Shown: one piece after another, positions 8,115-16,862 of the stretch
How positions within the stretch are numbered: the stretch's first letter is position 1
How the letters are laid out: the number at the start of each line of letters is the position of its first letter
Assembly (NCBI GenBank): GCA_937967995.1
Contig: CALBTB010000003.1
Span: 1-64,000, forward strand
Source of the DNA: an uncultured Gammaproteobacteria bacterium
Lineage (GTDB): Bacteria; Pseudomonadota; Gammaproteobacteria; UBA6429; Thiohalophilaceae
Direction of reading: 5' to 3'
DNA: 64,000 bases
Made by a program: the position numbers and the translations under genes
Notes under the pieces: model-generated
Told to the model about the DNA's origin: nothing
The model's database searches: none
The model's input: the letters and a program-made list of their open reading frames with translations, nothing else

Positions 8115-8824
8115 CAGGCCACCAGCGCGTCATTGAATTTATAACCCACGCCCCAGACGGTGAGAATGTATTCGGGACGGGCCGGATCTCTTTCGATCTT
8201 GCCGCGCAGACGATTGATATGCGAGTTAACGGTATGTTCATAGCCTTCGTGACCATAACCCCAGACCATGTCGAGTAATTGCGCGCGTGAATAAACGCGG
8301 CCGGGATGCATGATAAATTGCAGCAGCAGGTCAAATTCCTTGGCGGTCAGATCGATGCGGCGTGTATCAATGCTGACCGTGCGTTTGTCCGTATCGATGA
8401 GCAGATCGCCATACTCCAATATGGACGTATCGGAATCCTCTGGCCCACCGGTCGCATCTCCACGTCGAAATTGCGCCTTGACCCGGGCGATGAGTTCACG
8501 AATGCTGAAGGGTTTACTGACGTAATCATCTGCGCCGACCTCAAGACCCAGCACCCGATCCAGTTCCGATGACTTTGATGTCAGCATCAGGATGGGTGTG
8601 TAATGGGATTGTGCCCGAATGCGACGGCAGATCTCCAGCCCGTCCATGTTCGGTAGCATCAGGTCGAGAATAATCAGATCAAATTGCTCCTGCTCGGCGC
8701 GTTGCAGACCCTGCAGGCCATCGGCGGCATGGACCACTTCACAGTTCATGTCACTCAGGTGCATTTTAATCAGGCTGGCAATATCCTGATGGTCTTCGAC
8801 GATAAGAACGTGTTTTTTCGGCAT
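8114..8824 (-). CDS. OmpR/PhoB-family response regulator
   Basis: A 236-residue DNA-binding response regulator. The receiver domain shows the acidic pair in HVLIVEDHQD, phospho-acceptor Asp54 (LIILDLMLPNMDG), the conserved threonine in MLTSKS and lysine in VSKPF. The C-terminal winged helix is of the Trans_reg_C type (LTAKEFDLLLQFIMHPGRVY, ending YILTVWGVGYKF). The start is the ATG at 8824; the frame can be extended to a TTG at 8857, which I reject because MPKKHVLIVEDHQD is the canonical N-terminus. It is the first gene of a pair with the downstream kinase, its cognate partner by position. Confidence 0.95.
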   Translation of the reverse strand: MPKKHVLIVEDHQDIASLIKMHLSDMNCEVVHAADGLQGLQRAEQEQFDLIILDLMLPNMDGLEICRRIRAQSHYTPILMLTSKSSELDRVLGLEVGADDYVSKPFSIRELIARVKAQFRRGDATGGPEDSDTSILEYGDLLIDTDKRTVSIDTRRIDLTAKEFDLLLQFIMHPGRVYSRAQLLDMVWGYGHEGYEHTVNSHINRLRGKIERDPARPEYILTVWGVGYKFNDALVA

Positions 8825-8930
8825 GGATTCTGAGTTTAGGTGGCAGATCTCACACAAATATCACAGGCAGGCATACAGCGCACCTCGTTTTTTAGAGGTA
8901 CGTCGAACGAATTGGTTCGCTAAATTCAGC

Positions 8931-11327
8931 TTATTTACTGGCGGTTTTGGGTGTCAGCGTGGTTAATACTGCTGACAGGGCCCGGTCCATCAGGGGCACG
9001 TCTTCCACCACCCGGGCGGAGCCATGGCGCAATGCGTCTGCCAGTTCGGTCAGTGACTTGTCCGCCACCACATCAAATTTCCAGTTCAGGAACGTGTATT
9101 CACCCAGCAGGTCGCTTTTCCATGCCAGCTTGGCGCGTTGTTTCTTGCCTTTCTCGTTGGTGAACTCCACCCACTTGCCCATTTCCAGGTGCCGGGCCAG
9201 TTGCAGGTATTCATCATCGATTTCATCCAGAATCGGATCCTGTTCCCAGCCTTCCAGTGTAATGTCTTCCAGAATGACCTTGTCATCATAATTGGCAACC
9301 TGATCGTATTCACCACTGAGTTCGTGTTCCTGCTCTGCATGCATCTTTTTATATTCCTCATCCAGAATATTGAGGCTGGTGCGCATGGAGATGTCATTCA
9401 TACTTTCTTCGGATGATGTAATCACATGTTTCTGACCACGCACACTGGCCAGGTGGAACGGTTCAAGATGGGAAAAGATGGCATCGACTTCTGCCTGCGG
9501 GTAATCGATTTGTTGCAGGCCCTGTTTAAGGGTCTTGATCAGTTGTTTGATGATGTTGCCCAGTTTGCTTTTATCGATTTTCAGTTCCTTCGGTTCCACT
9601 GACCAGCACAATACATCGATAAACCGAATCTGGGTTTTCCATAGTGTGCTGTTTTCGCCTTCCTGCAGATAGGTCTGCAACATCACATCTTTCCATGGCC
9701 CAAGTATGATGTCGGCGATGACACCGGGCAGGGCGCGGCCCAGTAAATGCTGTTCCAGCGTTTCGCGCACCCAGGCGCGTGCCAGTGCCAGTTCTTCACG
9801 TTCCTGCTGGCGCATTTCAATTTCACTCAGCGCAGTCTGTTCATTCTGGTTCAGGTCATCCATGAATTTACTGAATTCATTTTCCAGTTCCACAAACAGG
9901 CTGATGTCATCGGTAAAATCATCCAGTATCAATTGCGTGATGTCGTGAATTTTCAGCAGAATGGGATTTTCACTGTCGGTGTTGTCATCGATTCCCAGCG
10001 CGGCCTGTGCCATGTGGTTAAGCAGGTTGCGCGCCGGGTGACCGTGCATGGAAAAGAAATCCTGATCGAGCATGGCGACTTTCAGAAACGGTATCTGCAG
10101 GCGCGCCAGTGAGGCCTTGGCTGAATCCGGTAACTGCGGATCATCCAGTATGTATTCAAATACCAGGCAAACGACATCGATCAGATCATTGTCCAGCGGT
10201 CGAAGCTGGCGTTGATTGTCACCATCGCCGGTCTGCAGCTGCACGCGTACGAAGTTACCGACTGCATGCGCACCACCTTCCGGAATGGCTCCACCGATAT
10301 CCTGTTGTAGGCTGGTGAGGGACTGCATCATTTCATCGCCCGTGATCGGTGTGAGACTGGCGCCGGCAACCAGTCCGGCGTGCATGGGTGAGTAACCACC
10401 TCCGCCACCGTTACCGATAGCGCCGCCGGGTAGATTGTCCCGATACTGGCCGAGCAGGTTCTGTAATGTGCCCCAGACATTGCCGTCACCGGCGAGGCCA
10501 CCGGCCGGTAATCCGCCGGTCGGCATGCTCATACTGCCGGTTGCAAGGGGAGCGGTTGTTGGCGCCGAGGGTGTTGCTGCGGGTACCGCAACACCAGACT
10601 GATGTGATGGGGTTGCATGATGTCTGATGCTGGTTTTAATGACCGGTAACACATCCGCATCAATGAATTCATTGTTAATGGTTTGGTACAGGGCAGCCAG
10701 ACCGGTAATGCATTGCCAGTCAAACAGCTTTAACAGAATAATACGAATTTCCAGTTCCAGTTCGATGCTTTCCGCCGCACTGGCATAAGCGTTAACGAGA
10801 AACTCAGGGCCAAACGGAATCGTCGCCGCATCGATTTCATCAAGATTAAAAAGGTAGGCCATGCGTTTATTGATGGCCGACAGGTCCGGCTGATACAGGG
10901 AATGAATTTTCTGAATAAGGCGTTCGATGGCCAGCGTGATCTCAAGATCATCTTCGGCAACCAGTTCCATGGAGTCGTAGTCGATGTCTGTGCTGTTTGT
11001 CTGTTTTTGCGGTTGATGGTTTTCCTGCAGGTAATCGTTAAAACCTTTATTCATCTGATCAAAAAAATTCTGCTCAATGGATTCGCGTTGTAAACGGACG
11101 ATACGCATCGAATCCAGATACATGTTGGTGTCATCGGTTTTTTCCGCGCTTTCGGACATTTTGAATAACGCGTCGTCGGCGTTTTCAAACATGTTCTGCA
11201 ATATTTTCTTGAGATGATCCTCGGCGATACTTTTGAAGCGGGGTAACAGGCGTTTTACCAGTACACGCCGGGACAGGACGTCGGGGTTTTTCTGGTTGAG
11301 ATAGGTAATGTTGTCCGGACCGGTCAT
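8931..11327 (-). CDS. DUF1631 family protein
   Basis: A large cytoplasmic protein (798 residues) of the DUF1631 family, found across gamma- and betaproteobacteria and without a known function. The N-terminus (LPRFKSIAEDHLKKILQNMF, then ENADDALFKM) and the alpha-helical segments with VNDYxYF-like FLVNAY and YIL blocks are typical. A glycine/proline/alanine-rich linker occupies about residues 245-330. The C-terminal segment (GKWVEFTNEKGKKQRAKLAW, then GEYTFLNWKF) is a small beta-rich module that recalls a PilZ-like barrel, but the c-di-GMP-binding motifs are not visible. The start is the ATG at 11327, with AAGGTGG about eight bases upstream, rather than the GTG at 11339. Confidence 0.85.
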   Translation of the reverse strand: MTGPDNITYLNQKNPDVLSRRVLVKRLLPRFKSIAEDHLKKILQNMFENADDALFKMSESAEKTDDTNMYLDSMRIVRLQRESIEQNFFDQMNKGFNDYLQENHQPQKQTNSTDIDYDSMELVAEDDLEITLAIERLIQKIHSLYQPDLSAINKRMAYLFNLDEIDAATIPFGPEFLVNAYASAAESIELELEIRIILLKLFDWQCITGLAALYQTINNEFIDADVLPVIKTSIRHHATPSHQSGVAVPAATPSAPTTAPLATGSMSMPTGGLPAGGLAGDGNVWGTLQNLLGQYRDNLPGGAIGNGGGGGYSPMHAGLVAGASLTPITGDEMMQSLTSLQQDIGGAIPEGGAHAVGNFVRVQLQTGDGDNQRQLRPLDNDLIDVVCLVFEYILDDPQLPDSAKASLARLQIPFLKVAMLDQDFFSMHGHPARNLLNHMAQAALGIDDNTDSENPILLKIHDITQLILDDFTDDISLFVELENEFSKFMDDLNQNEQTALSEIEMRQQEREELALARAWVRETLEQHLLGRALPGVIADIILGPWKDVMLQTYLQEGENSTLWKTQIRFIDVLCWSVEPKELKIDKSKLGNIIKQLIKTLKQGLQQIDYPQAEVDAIFSHLEPFHLASVRGQKHVITSSEESMNDISMRTSLNILDEEYKKMHAEQEHELSGEYDQVANYDDKVILEDITLEGWEQDPILDEIDDEYLQLARHLEMGKWVEFTNEKGKKQRAKLAWKSDLLGEYTFLNWKFDVVADKSLTELADALRHGSARVVEDVPLMDRALSAVLTTLTPKTASK

Positions 11328-11407
11328 GGGTAATCCCACCTTATATAATCAGTGTCTAATTTGTATCGACAAACGGCGGAGTATGAATAAGGCGTGGAAT
11401 GTCGGCT

Positions 11408-11439
11408 GTTTCACACTTTAGGTACAGGGTGTGTGAAAC
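11408..11439. repeat. Stem-loop between plsY and the DUF1631 gene
   Basis: GTTTCACAC (11408-11416) and GTGTGAAAC (11431-11439) form a perfect 9-base inverted repeat with a 14-base loop. No T-run follows on either strand. It begins four bases from the plsY stop on the minus strand, so it may be a 3'-end structure or an operator. The sequence has TCACA/TGTGA halves but not the spacing of a CRP site. Confidence 0.6.
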
Positions 11440-11442
11440 GGT

Positions 11443-12042
11443 TCACGATTTGTTGCTGATTTTTCCTTCTTTGCCGGCCAGCAGGTTCTGTATATTGGAT
11501 TTATGACGGATAAACAGGATAAGGGTCATGACGGCCGCACTGATAATGATCGGCAGGATTTTACCCATGATCAGATAAACATACAGGGGCGCCAGTAGTG
11601 TCGCGACCAGTGCAGATAGCGAGGATATTTTAAAAAGCCTGGCCATGACCAGCCAGGTCAGTGCGGTTGCCAGACCCACAGCCCAGTGCCAGCCGAATAA
11701 CACACCCAGCATGGTTGCCACACCTTTACCACCTTTAAAGCCAAAAAACACCGGATAAAGATGACCGAGAAAAGCCGCAACGCCTACCAGTCCAATCGTG
11801 ATGTCGGGCAGTTGCATTAATGTCGCAATCAGTGCCGGAATGAAACCCTTCAGCACGTCACCAAACAGGGTAATCGCTGCGGCCTTTTTACCACCGACAC
11901 GCAGGACATTCGTGGCACCCGGATTGCCGGAACCCTGACTGCGTGGATCAGGCAGCCCCATAATTTTACAAACCAGAATGGCTGAAGATATCGAACCCAC
12001 CAGATAGGCGGCAATGATCAGGCTTATTTCAGTCAGGCTCAT
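11443..12042 (-). CDS. plsY: Glycerol-3-phosphate acyltransferase PlsY
   Basis: Integral membrane enzyme that acylates glycerol-3-phosphate using acyl-phosphate, the first step of phospholipid synthesis. It has 199 residues and about five membrane segments. The three PlsY motifs are visible: GSGNPGATNVLRVGGKKAA (about residues 36-54), the GHLYPVFFGFKGGKGVAT block (about 92-109), and the later SSLSAL region. The start ATG at 12042 is followed by a typical N-terminal helix. It is divergent from folB, 41 bases away, so the two promoters overlap. Confidence 0.97.
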   Translation of the reverse strand: MSLTEISLIIAAYLVGSISSAILVCKIMGLPDPRSQGSGNPGATNVLRVGGKKAAAITLFGDVLKGFIPALIATLMQLPDITIGLVGVAAFLGHLYPVFFGFKGGKGVATMLGVLFGWHWAVGLATALTWLVMARLFKISSLSALVATLLAPLYVYLIMGKILPIIISAAVMTLILFIRHKSNIQNLLAGKEGKISNKS

Positions 12043-12083
12043 GGCCGAACATTATAAGTCAAAGTTTGTTATTATCACGCCCC

Positions 12084-12437
12084 ATGGATATTATTTTTTT
12101 ATCAGATTTACGAATTGAAACGGTCATTGGCATTTTCGACTGGGAACGACGTGTTAAGCAAACCGTGATATTTGATCTTGAAATGGCAGCCGATATTAAA
12201 AAAGCGGCAGCCACAGACAGCATCGACAACACACTGGATTACAAAGCCGTGGCGAAACGGGTTATTCAGTTCGTGGAAGAGAGCGAGTTTCAGCTGGTGG
12301 AAACGCTGGCGGAAAAAGTCGCCCAGCTGATTCTGGATGAATTCTCCGTGCCGTGGATTCGCCTGAAGCTGAACAAGACCGGTGCAATTCGCGGGGCAAG
12401 GGATGTGGGAATCCTGATTGAAAGGGGCACCCGCTAG
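12084..12437 (+). CDS. folB: Dihydroneopterin aldolase FolB
   Basis: Converts 7,8-dihydroneopterin to 6-hydroxymethyl-dihydropterin in folate synthesis. It has 117 residues. The N-terminus MDIIFLSDLRIETVIGIFDW has the conserved IG-WER start, followed by DYKAVAKRVIQFVEESEFQL with the DY and the ET-LAE catalytic-region residues, and ends with the IRGARDVGILIERG strand. The ATG at 12084 is chosen over the TTG at 12066, because the usual family N-terminus begins there. folK follows after a 10-base gap. Confidence 0.96.
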   Translation: MDIIFLSDLRIETVIGIFDWERRVKQTVIFDLEMAADIKKAAATDSIDNTLDYKAVAKRVIQFVEESEFQLVETLAEKVAQLILDEFSVPWIRLKLNKTGAIRGARDVGILIERGTR

Positions 12438-12447
12438 GCCGTCACCT

Positions 12448-12948
12448 ATGGCGACTATATATATAAGTATCGGCAGCAACATCAATCCGCAACAAAATAT
12501 TCAGCTTGCCTTGCGTGATCTACGTGAGCATTTTCAGAACATTCGCCTGTCATCCTCCTATGAAAGCAAGGCAGTTGGTTTCGAGGGTGACAACTTTATT
12601 AACCTTGTTGCCGCAGCCGAGACGGACCTGAAAATCCCACAGGTCGTGCAGTTATTTCATGATATCGAGGATCAGCATGGCCGCGACCGGCAGGGGCCGC
12701 GGTTTTCTTCACGCACGATCGATCTTGATCTGTTGTTATATGACAACGCGGTTTTTACGCAGGACGGTATTGAAATACCGCGTGAGGAAATTCTGCAAAA
12801 TGCGTTTGTACTTTGTCCGTTGGCCGAGCTGCTTCCCGACGGTGTTCACCCTGTGACTGGCAAACGCTATGATGAGTTATGGGCATCGTTCGATCAGTCA
12901 TCGCAACCGTTATGGCGAATCGATGATATGCCGTTAACTGTGAAGTGA
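12448..12948 (+). CDS. folK: 2-amino-4-hydroxy-6-hydroxymethyldihydropteridine pyrophosphokinase FolK
   Basis: Transfers pyrophosphate from ATP to the pterin product of FolB. It has 166 residues. Motifs are IYISIGSNINPQQNIQLAL at the start, LSSSYESKAVGFEGDNFINL, and the catalytic-site block RFSSRTIDLDLLLYDN with the conserved DLDLL aspartates. The start is the ATG at 12448, ten bases after folB. Its last 15 bases overlap the convergent FolM-like gene. Confidence 0.96.
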   Translation: MATIYISIGSNINPQQNIQLALRDLREHFQNIRLSSSYESKAVGFEGDNFINLVAAAETDLKIPQVVQLFHDIEDQHGRDRQGPRFSSRTIDLDLLLYDNAVFTQDGIEIPREEILQNAFVLCPLAELLPDGVHPVTGKRYDELWASFDQSSQPLWRIDDMPLTVK

Positions 12949-13668
12949 TCGGCCGCCATCCACTGAAATCACCTGCCCGGTGATATACGGTGCTTCCAGC
13001 ACCAGGAAACGAATCGTTCTGGCAATATCCAAAGGGTCACCTTTGCGCTTTAAAAAGGTACGCGAGACGATTCGTTGTTTGGTGACTTCATCAAGATCGT
13101 GTGGCCACATAATTGCCCCCGGCGCAATGGCGTTTACGCGAACATCCGGTCCCAGTTCCTTGGAAAGGGACTTTGTCAGCATGATCAGGGATGCCTTGGC
13201 CATGCAGTAAATGGTGTGTTCCTTGAGCGGTTTTTCCCCGTGAATATCCACCATATTGACGATACAACCGCGCGTCTGTTTTAGAAAAGGAGCAGCGGCC
13301 TGCGATAAAAACAGCGGCGCCTTGGCATTGGTACCGAACAGATCATCCCAGTGAGATTCAGAGGCCTTACCGATAGGCGTGTGATAAAACGTGGAGGCGT
13401 TGTTGATCAGCACATCCAGTCGATTCCAGGCCTGGTGTGCTTCTTTTGCCAGTGCCGGCAGACCCTGCATGGACAACAGATCGGCCTGTACGAGTACCAC
13501 GGAGTTTTCGCGTTTTGCATTCAGTTCTTTTTGCAAGGCATGCGCAGCATCACGTGAACTACGGTAATGCACGACGATATTCAGCCCGGCCTCGTGCAGG
13601 ACGCGGGCCGTGGTTGCTCCAAGCCGCTGGGAGGCTCCGGTAATTAACGCCACCTTGTTTTCTGCCAT
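12934..13668 (-). CDS. Pteridine reductase-like short-chain dehydrogenase (FolM type)
   Basis: A 244-residue short-chain dehydrogenase. The nucleotide motif ALITGASQRLGATTARVLHE has the TGxxxRxG form that marks the pteridine-reductase group, rather than the usual TGxxxGxG. The NNAS motif, the catalytic YCMAK (YxxxK) and the C-terminal GQVISVDGGRSL are present. Members reduce dihydrobiopterin or dihydromonapterin, or dihydrofolate weakly. The position beside folB-folK supports a pterin role. It overlaps folK at the 3' end, in the opposite direction. The exact substrate is unproven. Confidence 0.85.
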   Translation of the reverse strand: MAENKVALITGASQRLGATTARVLHEAGLNIVVHYRSSRDAAHALQKELNAKRENSVVLVQADLLSMQGLPALAKEAHQAWNRLDVLINNASTFYHTPIGKASESHWDDLFGTNAKAPLFLSQAAAPFLKQTRGCIVNMVDIHGEKPLKEHTIYCMAKASLIMLTKSLSKELGPDVRVNAIAPGAIMWPHDLDEVTKQRIVSRTFLKRKGDPLDIARTIRFLVLEAPYITGQVISVDGGRSLHS

Positions 13669-13737
13669 TATGGTATCCTTGTTACATCTGTTTCATTTCT
13701 AATACTAACCCGAATCCTACACCAACGCAGCGCGATT

Positions 13738-14943
13738 ATGTCAGTTATTGATACGCCAACAGGCGATAAACGCAGTGGGAAGCGCGATTTACCCCGACCG
13801 AGTTCACAGGCCAGCGAACACAGTGCTCAGGTCCTGCAATACATTCGCGACCAGATTCGTCAGCACGATGGCCGAATCTCGTTTGAATCGTTTATGCAGG
13901 CTGCTTTATATGCACCTGGGCTGGGATATTACCGTTGCGGTAGTGAAAAGTTTGGTGCCGGTGGAGACTTTATTACCGCACCGGAGATCTCCCCGTTATT
14001 TGCAAAATGTCTGGCTGCATCGATTGCCTCGACCGGTCTGCAACAATCCTGCCTTGAATTCGGTGCTGGCAGCGGCAAGTTGGCCGTCGTCATCCTGCAG
14101 GAACTGGAGCAGCTGAACAAATTACCGGAACAGTACCTGATACTTGAATTAAGCGAAGAACTGCGGCATCGACAACAGCAAACATTACAAGCTGCATTGC
14201 CGAAAGAAATTTATTCACGGGTCCACTGGCTGGATGCGCTGCCGGATGATTTCACTGGAGTGGTGATTGCCAATGAAGTGCTCGACGCCATGCCGGTGCG
14301 CCGCTTTTTGATCAAAGATCAAAAAATATCTGAACAGTACGTGACTGAGCGGGACGGGATTTTCTATTACGACTACCTTCTCAGCGCAGATGGTCGGTTG
14401 ACCGACAGGGTTAATAATCTCATTGAAGCCTGTCAGCTTGATGCTGATGGCGACTATCTGTCTGAAATCAATTTCATGGCAGAAGACTGGATCAAGTCGC
14501 TGGGTGAAAAATTACAGTCTGCGATTGTACTCTTGATTGACTACGGTTATCCACGTAATGCCTATTATCACGTACAGCGTCGCCAGGGCACGCTCATGTG
14601 TCATTATCAGCATCGTGCTCATCCGGACCCACTGATTTTACCGGGGATTCAGGACATCACTGCACATATTGATTTTACGGCCATGGCCGACGCGGCACTG
14701 GAGGTGGAGATGGACGTGCTCGGTTTTACCACCCAGGGCCATTTTCTGCTGGAAAACGGACTGCTGGCCAACCTTGAACAGACACAACCCATGACGGCCG
14801 ATTACGTGGTGTCAGCAAACGAAGTCAAGCGCCTGACCTTACCGGGTGAAATGGGCGAACACTTCAAGGTGTTGGCCCTGGGTAAACAGACTGATGCTAC
14901 AATCTGCGGTTTTCAATCACATGATATGCGACACCTGTTATGA
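13738..14943 (+). CDS. SAM-dependent methyltransferase, MidA/NDUFAF7 family
   Basis: A 401-residue protein of the family that includes mitochondrial NDUFAF7/MidA, which methylates an arginine in a complex I subunit. The family block GRISFESFMQAALYAPGLGY, the GDFITAPEISPLFAKCLA segment and the SAM-binding LEFGAGSGKLAVVIL are clear, as are VIANEVLDAMPVRRF and IVLLIDYGYPR. The bacterial substrate is not known. It starts a five-gene plus-strand run and its stop overlaps the uppP ATG (ATGA). Confidence 0.9.
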   Translation: MSVIDTPTGDKRSGKRDLPRPSSQASEHSAQVLQYIRDQIRQHDGRISFESFMQAALYAPGLGYYRCGSEKFGAGGDFITAPEISPLFAKCLAASIASTGLQQSCLEFGAGSGKLAVVILQELEQLNKLPEQYLILELSEELRHRQQQTLQAALPKEIYSRVHWLDALPDDFTGVVIANEVLDAMPVRRFLIKDQKISEQYVTERDGIFYYDYLLSADGRLTDRVNNLIEACQLDADGDYLSEINFMAEDWIKSLGEKLQSAIVLLIDYGYPRNAYYHVQRRQGTLMCHYQHRAHPDPLILPGIQDITAHIDFTAMADAALEVEMDVLGFTTQGHFLLENGLLANLEQTQPMTADYVVSANEVKRLTLPGEMGEHFKVLALGKQTDATICGFQSHDMRHLL

Positions 14944-15734
14944 CACTAATACAAATAATTATTCTTGCCAGCGTGCAGGGCCTGACCGAATTCTTACCAA
15001 TATCCAGTTCAGGCCATTTAATTCTGGTACCGGTGCTGAGTAACTGGCCGGACCAGGGGCTGGCTTTTGATGTGGCGGTACATGTTGGGACACTGAGTGC
15101 GGTAGTGCTGTATTTCAGAAAGGATATCGGCCAGATGGTAATGGCCTGGTTTCAGTCCGTCACGCGACGACAACATAATGCCCACAGTAAGCTGGCCTGG
15201 GCCGTGATTATTGGATCGATTCCGGTCGGGTTAGGTGGATTGTTATTGCACGATCTTGCCGACACGGTGTTCCGTTCGCCGTTAGTCATTGCCTGGGCGA
15301 CGATTGGATTCGGAATCTTACTGGGTATTTCAGACTGGGTCGGTAAAAAGGTCGAGTCACTGGATAACATGTCCTGGGTGCATATCATTTTAATTGGTGT
15401 GTCACAGGTGCTGGCATTAATCCCCGGTACTTCACGTTCCGGTATCACCATGACCACCGGCCTGCTGCTGGGGCTGACACGCCAGGCGGCGGCACGTTTT
15501 TCCTTTTTATTATCCATTCCGGCGATATTAATGGCTGGTGGTTACAAAAGCCTGAAATTAATCGACACACCGAATGTCGACTGGATGGCAATTATTTTAG
15601 GTGTCGGGCTGTCTGCGCTGACGGCCTATGTATGCATCCACTTATTCCTGAAACTGCTGGATCGCATTGGCATGTTGCCGTTTGTGATTTATCGCATCGT
15701 GCTGGGTGTCGTATTGCTGTATGTCTTCATTTGA
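14940..15734 (+). CDS. uppP: Undecaprenyl-diphosphatase UppP/BacA
   Basis: Membrane phosphatase that recycles undecaprenyl pyrophosphate for peptidoglycan synthesis; extra copies give bacitracin resistance. It has 264 residues and about eight membrane segments. The two signature motifs are present: GLTEFLPISSSGHLILVPVL near the N-terminus, and the phosphate-binding LIPGTSRSGITMTTGLLLG. It overlaps the preceding gene by four bases and the VanZ-like gene by 14. Confidence 0.97.
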   Translation: MTLIQIIILASVQGLTEFLPISSSGHLILVPVLSNWPDQGLAFDVAVHVGTLSAVVLYFRKDIGQMVMAWFQSVTRRQHNAHSKLAWAVIIGSIPVGLGGLLLHDLADTVFRSPLVIAWATIGFGILLGISDWVGKKVESLDNMSWVHIILIGVSQVLALIPGTSRSGITMTTGLLLGLTRQAAARFSFLLSIPAILMAGGYKSLKLIDTPNVDWMAIILGVGLSALTAYVCIHLFLKLLDRIGMLPFVIYRIVLGVVLLYVFI

Positions 15735-16128
15735 ACAGGCCAACCTGAAATGGTTTGCACGCTGGTACTGGATCGGCTGGGGCTGGGTGGCGCTGGTCTG
15801 GTTCCTGTCATTAACATCGGACCCGTTAAAGGTCGATTTTGGTACCACGTTTAATGACAAGATCGGTCATACACTGGCATACGGCTGGTTAATGTTCTGG
15901 TTTGGTAATCTTTATTATGGCCGTCAGGCACGCTTCTGGCTTTTGGTACTTTTTATTGTGATGGGTGCCGTACTGGAAGGTATTCAGTCGTTTAATCCGG
16001 CACGTCAGTTTGGTGTGGATGATATGCTGGCCAACACCGTTGGTGTCATCATTGGTTATCTGCTGACGGTTGGTAAGGGACGGCGAATTTTTTATCAGAT
16101 TGAATTACGCCTCGGCAAAACTGTATGA
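15721..16128 (+). CDS. VanZ-like membrane protein
   Basis: A 135-residue protein with four predicted membrane segments of the VanZ-like family. Typical are the N-terminal W-hairpin followed by FLSLTSDPLKVDFGTTFNDK, then KIGHTLAYGWLMFWFGNLYY, and EGIQSFNPARQFGVDDMLAN, which is the family's conserved QxxxxxRxxxxxDxxAN segment. The role in vivo is unknown; in other bacteria VanZ gives mild teicoplanin resistance. The start is the ATG at 15721, inside the last codons of uppP. Its stop overlaps the cmoA ATG. Confidence 0.9.
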   Translation: MSSFEQANLKWFARWYWIGWGWVALVWFLSLTSDPLKVDFGTTFNDKIGHTLAYGWLMFWFGNLYYGRQARFWLLVLFIVMGAVLEGIQSFNPARQFGVDDMLANTVGVIIGYLLTVGKGRRIFYQIELRLGKTV

Positions 16129-16862
16129 ACAACAAGTCAGACAACGACAAGGTTTATGCCAGTCAGCGTGACATGATTGTCGATTTTGTTTTCGACGAGC
16201 AGGTGGCAAACGTGTTTCCGGACATGATCCGCCGTTCTGTGCCCGGCTATGACACACTGATTCCACTGCTCGGCGTGTTTGCTGAACGCTACGTTCAGAC
16301 CAATACAACGATTTACGATCTGGGCTGTTCACTGGGTGCCGCCACCCTGGCCATACGGCGACGGATCAAGCAGCCTGGTTGCCGCATCATCGCCGTTGAT
16401 AATGCACAGGCCATGGTGACGCAGTGTCGTGAGCATATCAGTCAGGATCAATCCACGACGCCGGTCGAGGTCGTCTGCAATGATGTGCTGAACATCCCGT
16501 TTTCCAATGCATCACTGGTCGTGATGTACTTTACGCTACAGTTTATTCAGCCCGACAAGCGTCCTGAACTGATACAGCGAGTTTATGATGGCCTGAATAC
16601 TGGCGGGGCGATGATCATTGCTGACAAGATCGTGTTTGATAATAAACAGGAAAACCGGTTCCATGACGACATGCATGTTCAGTTCAAGCTTGCCAATGGA
16701 TACAGTGAACTGGAAATCAGCCAGAAACGTACGGCACTGGAGAATGTCCTGATTCCGGATTCACTTGCGACACATGAGCAACGATTCAGGCAGACCGGGT
16801 TTAGCCAGGTGTATAAGTGGTTTCAGTGTTTTAATTTTGCCGGGTTATGCGCGATCAAATAA
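16125..16862 (+). CDS. cmoA: Carboxy-S-adenosyl-L-methionine synthase CmoA
   Basis: Makes carboxy-SAM from SAM and prephenate for wobble-uridine modification. It has 245 residues. The N-terminus FVFDEQVANVFPDMIRRSVP, the SAM motif YDLGCSLGAATLAIRR, and the C-terminal QRFRQTGFSQVYKWFQCFNF are all characteristic. The start ATG overlaps the VanZ stop (ATGA), and the cmoB start lies inside its 3' end. CmoA and CmoB form the complete cmo5U pathway step after hydroxylation. Confidence 0.98.
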   Translation: MNNKSDNDKVYASQRDMIVDFVFDEQVANVFPDMIRRSVPGYDTLIPLLGVFAERYVQTNTTIYDLGCSLGAATLAIRRRIKQPGCRIIAVDNAQAMVTQCREHISQDQSTTPVEVVCNDVLNIPFSNASLVVMYFTLQFIQPDKRPELIQRVYDGLNTGGAMIIADKIVFDNKQENRFHDDMHVQFKLANGYSELEISQKRTALENVLIPDSLATHEQRFRQTGFSQVYKWFQCFNFAGLCAIK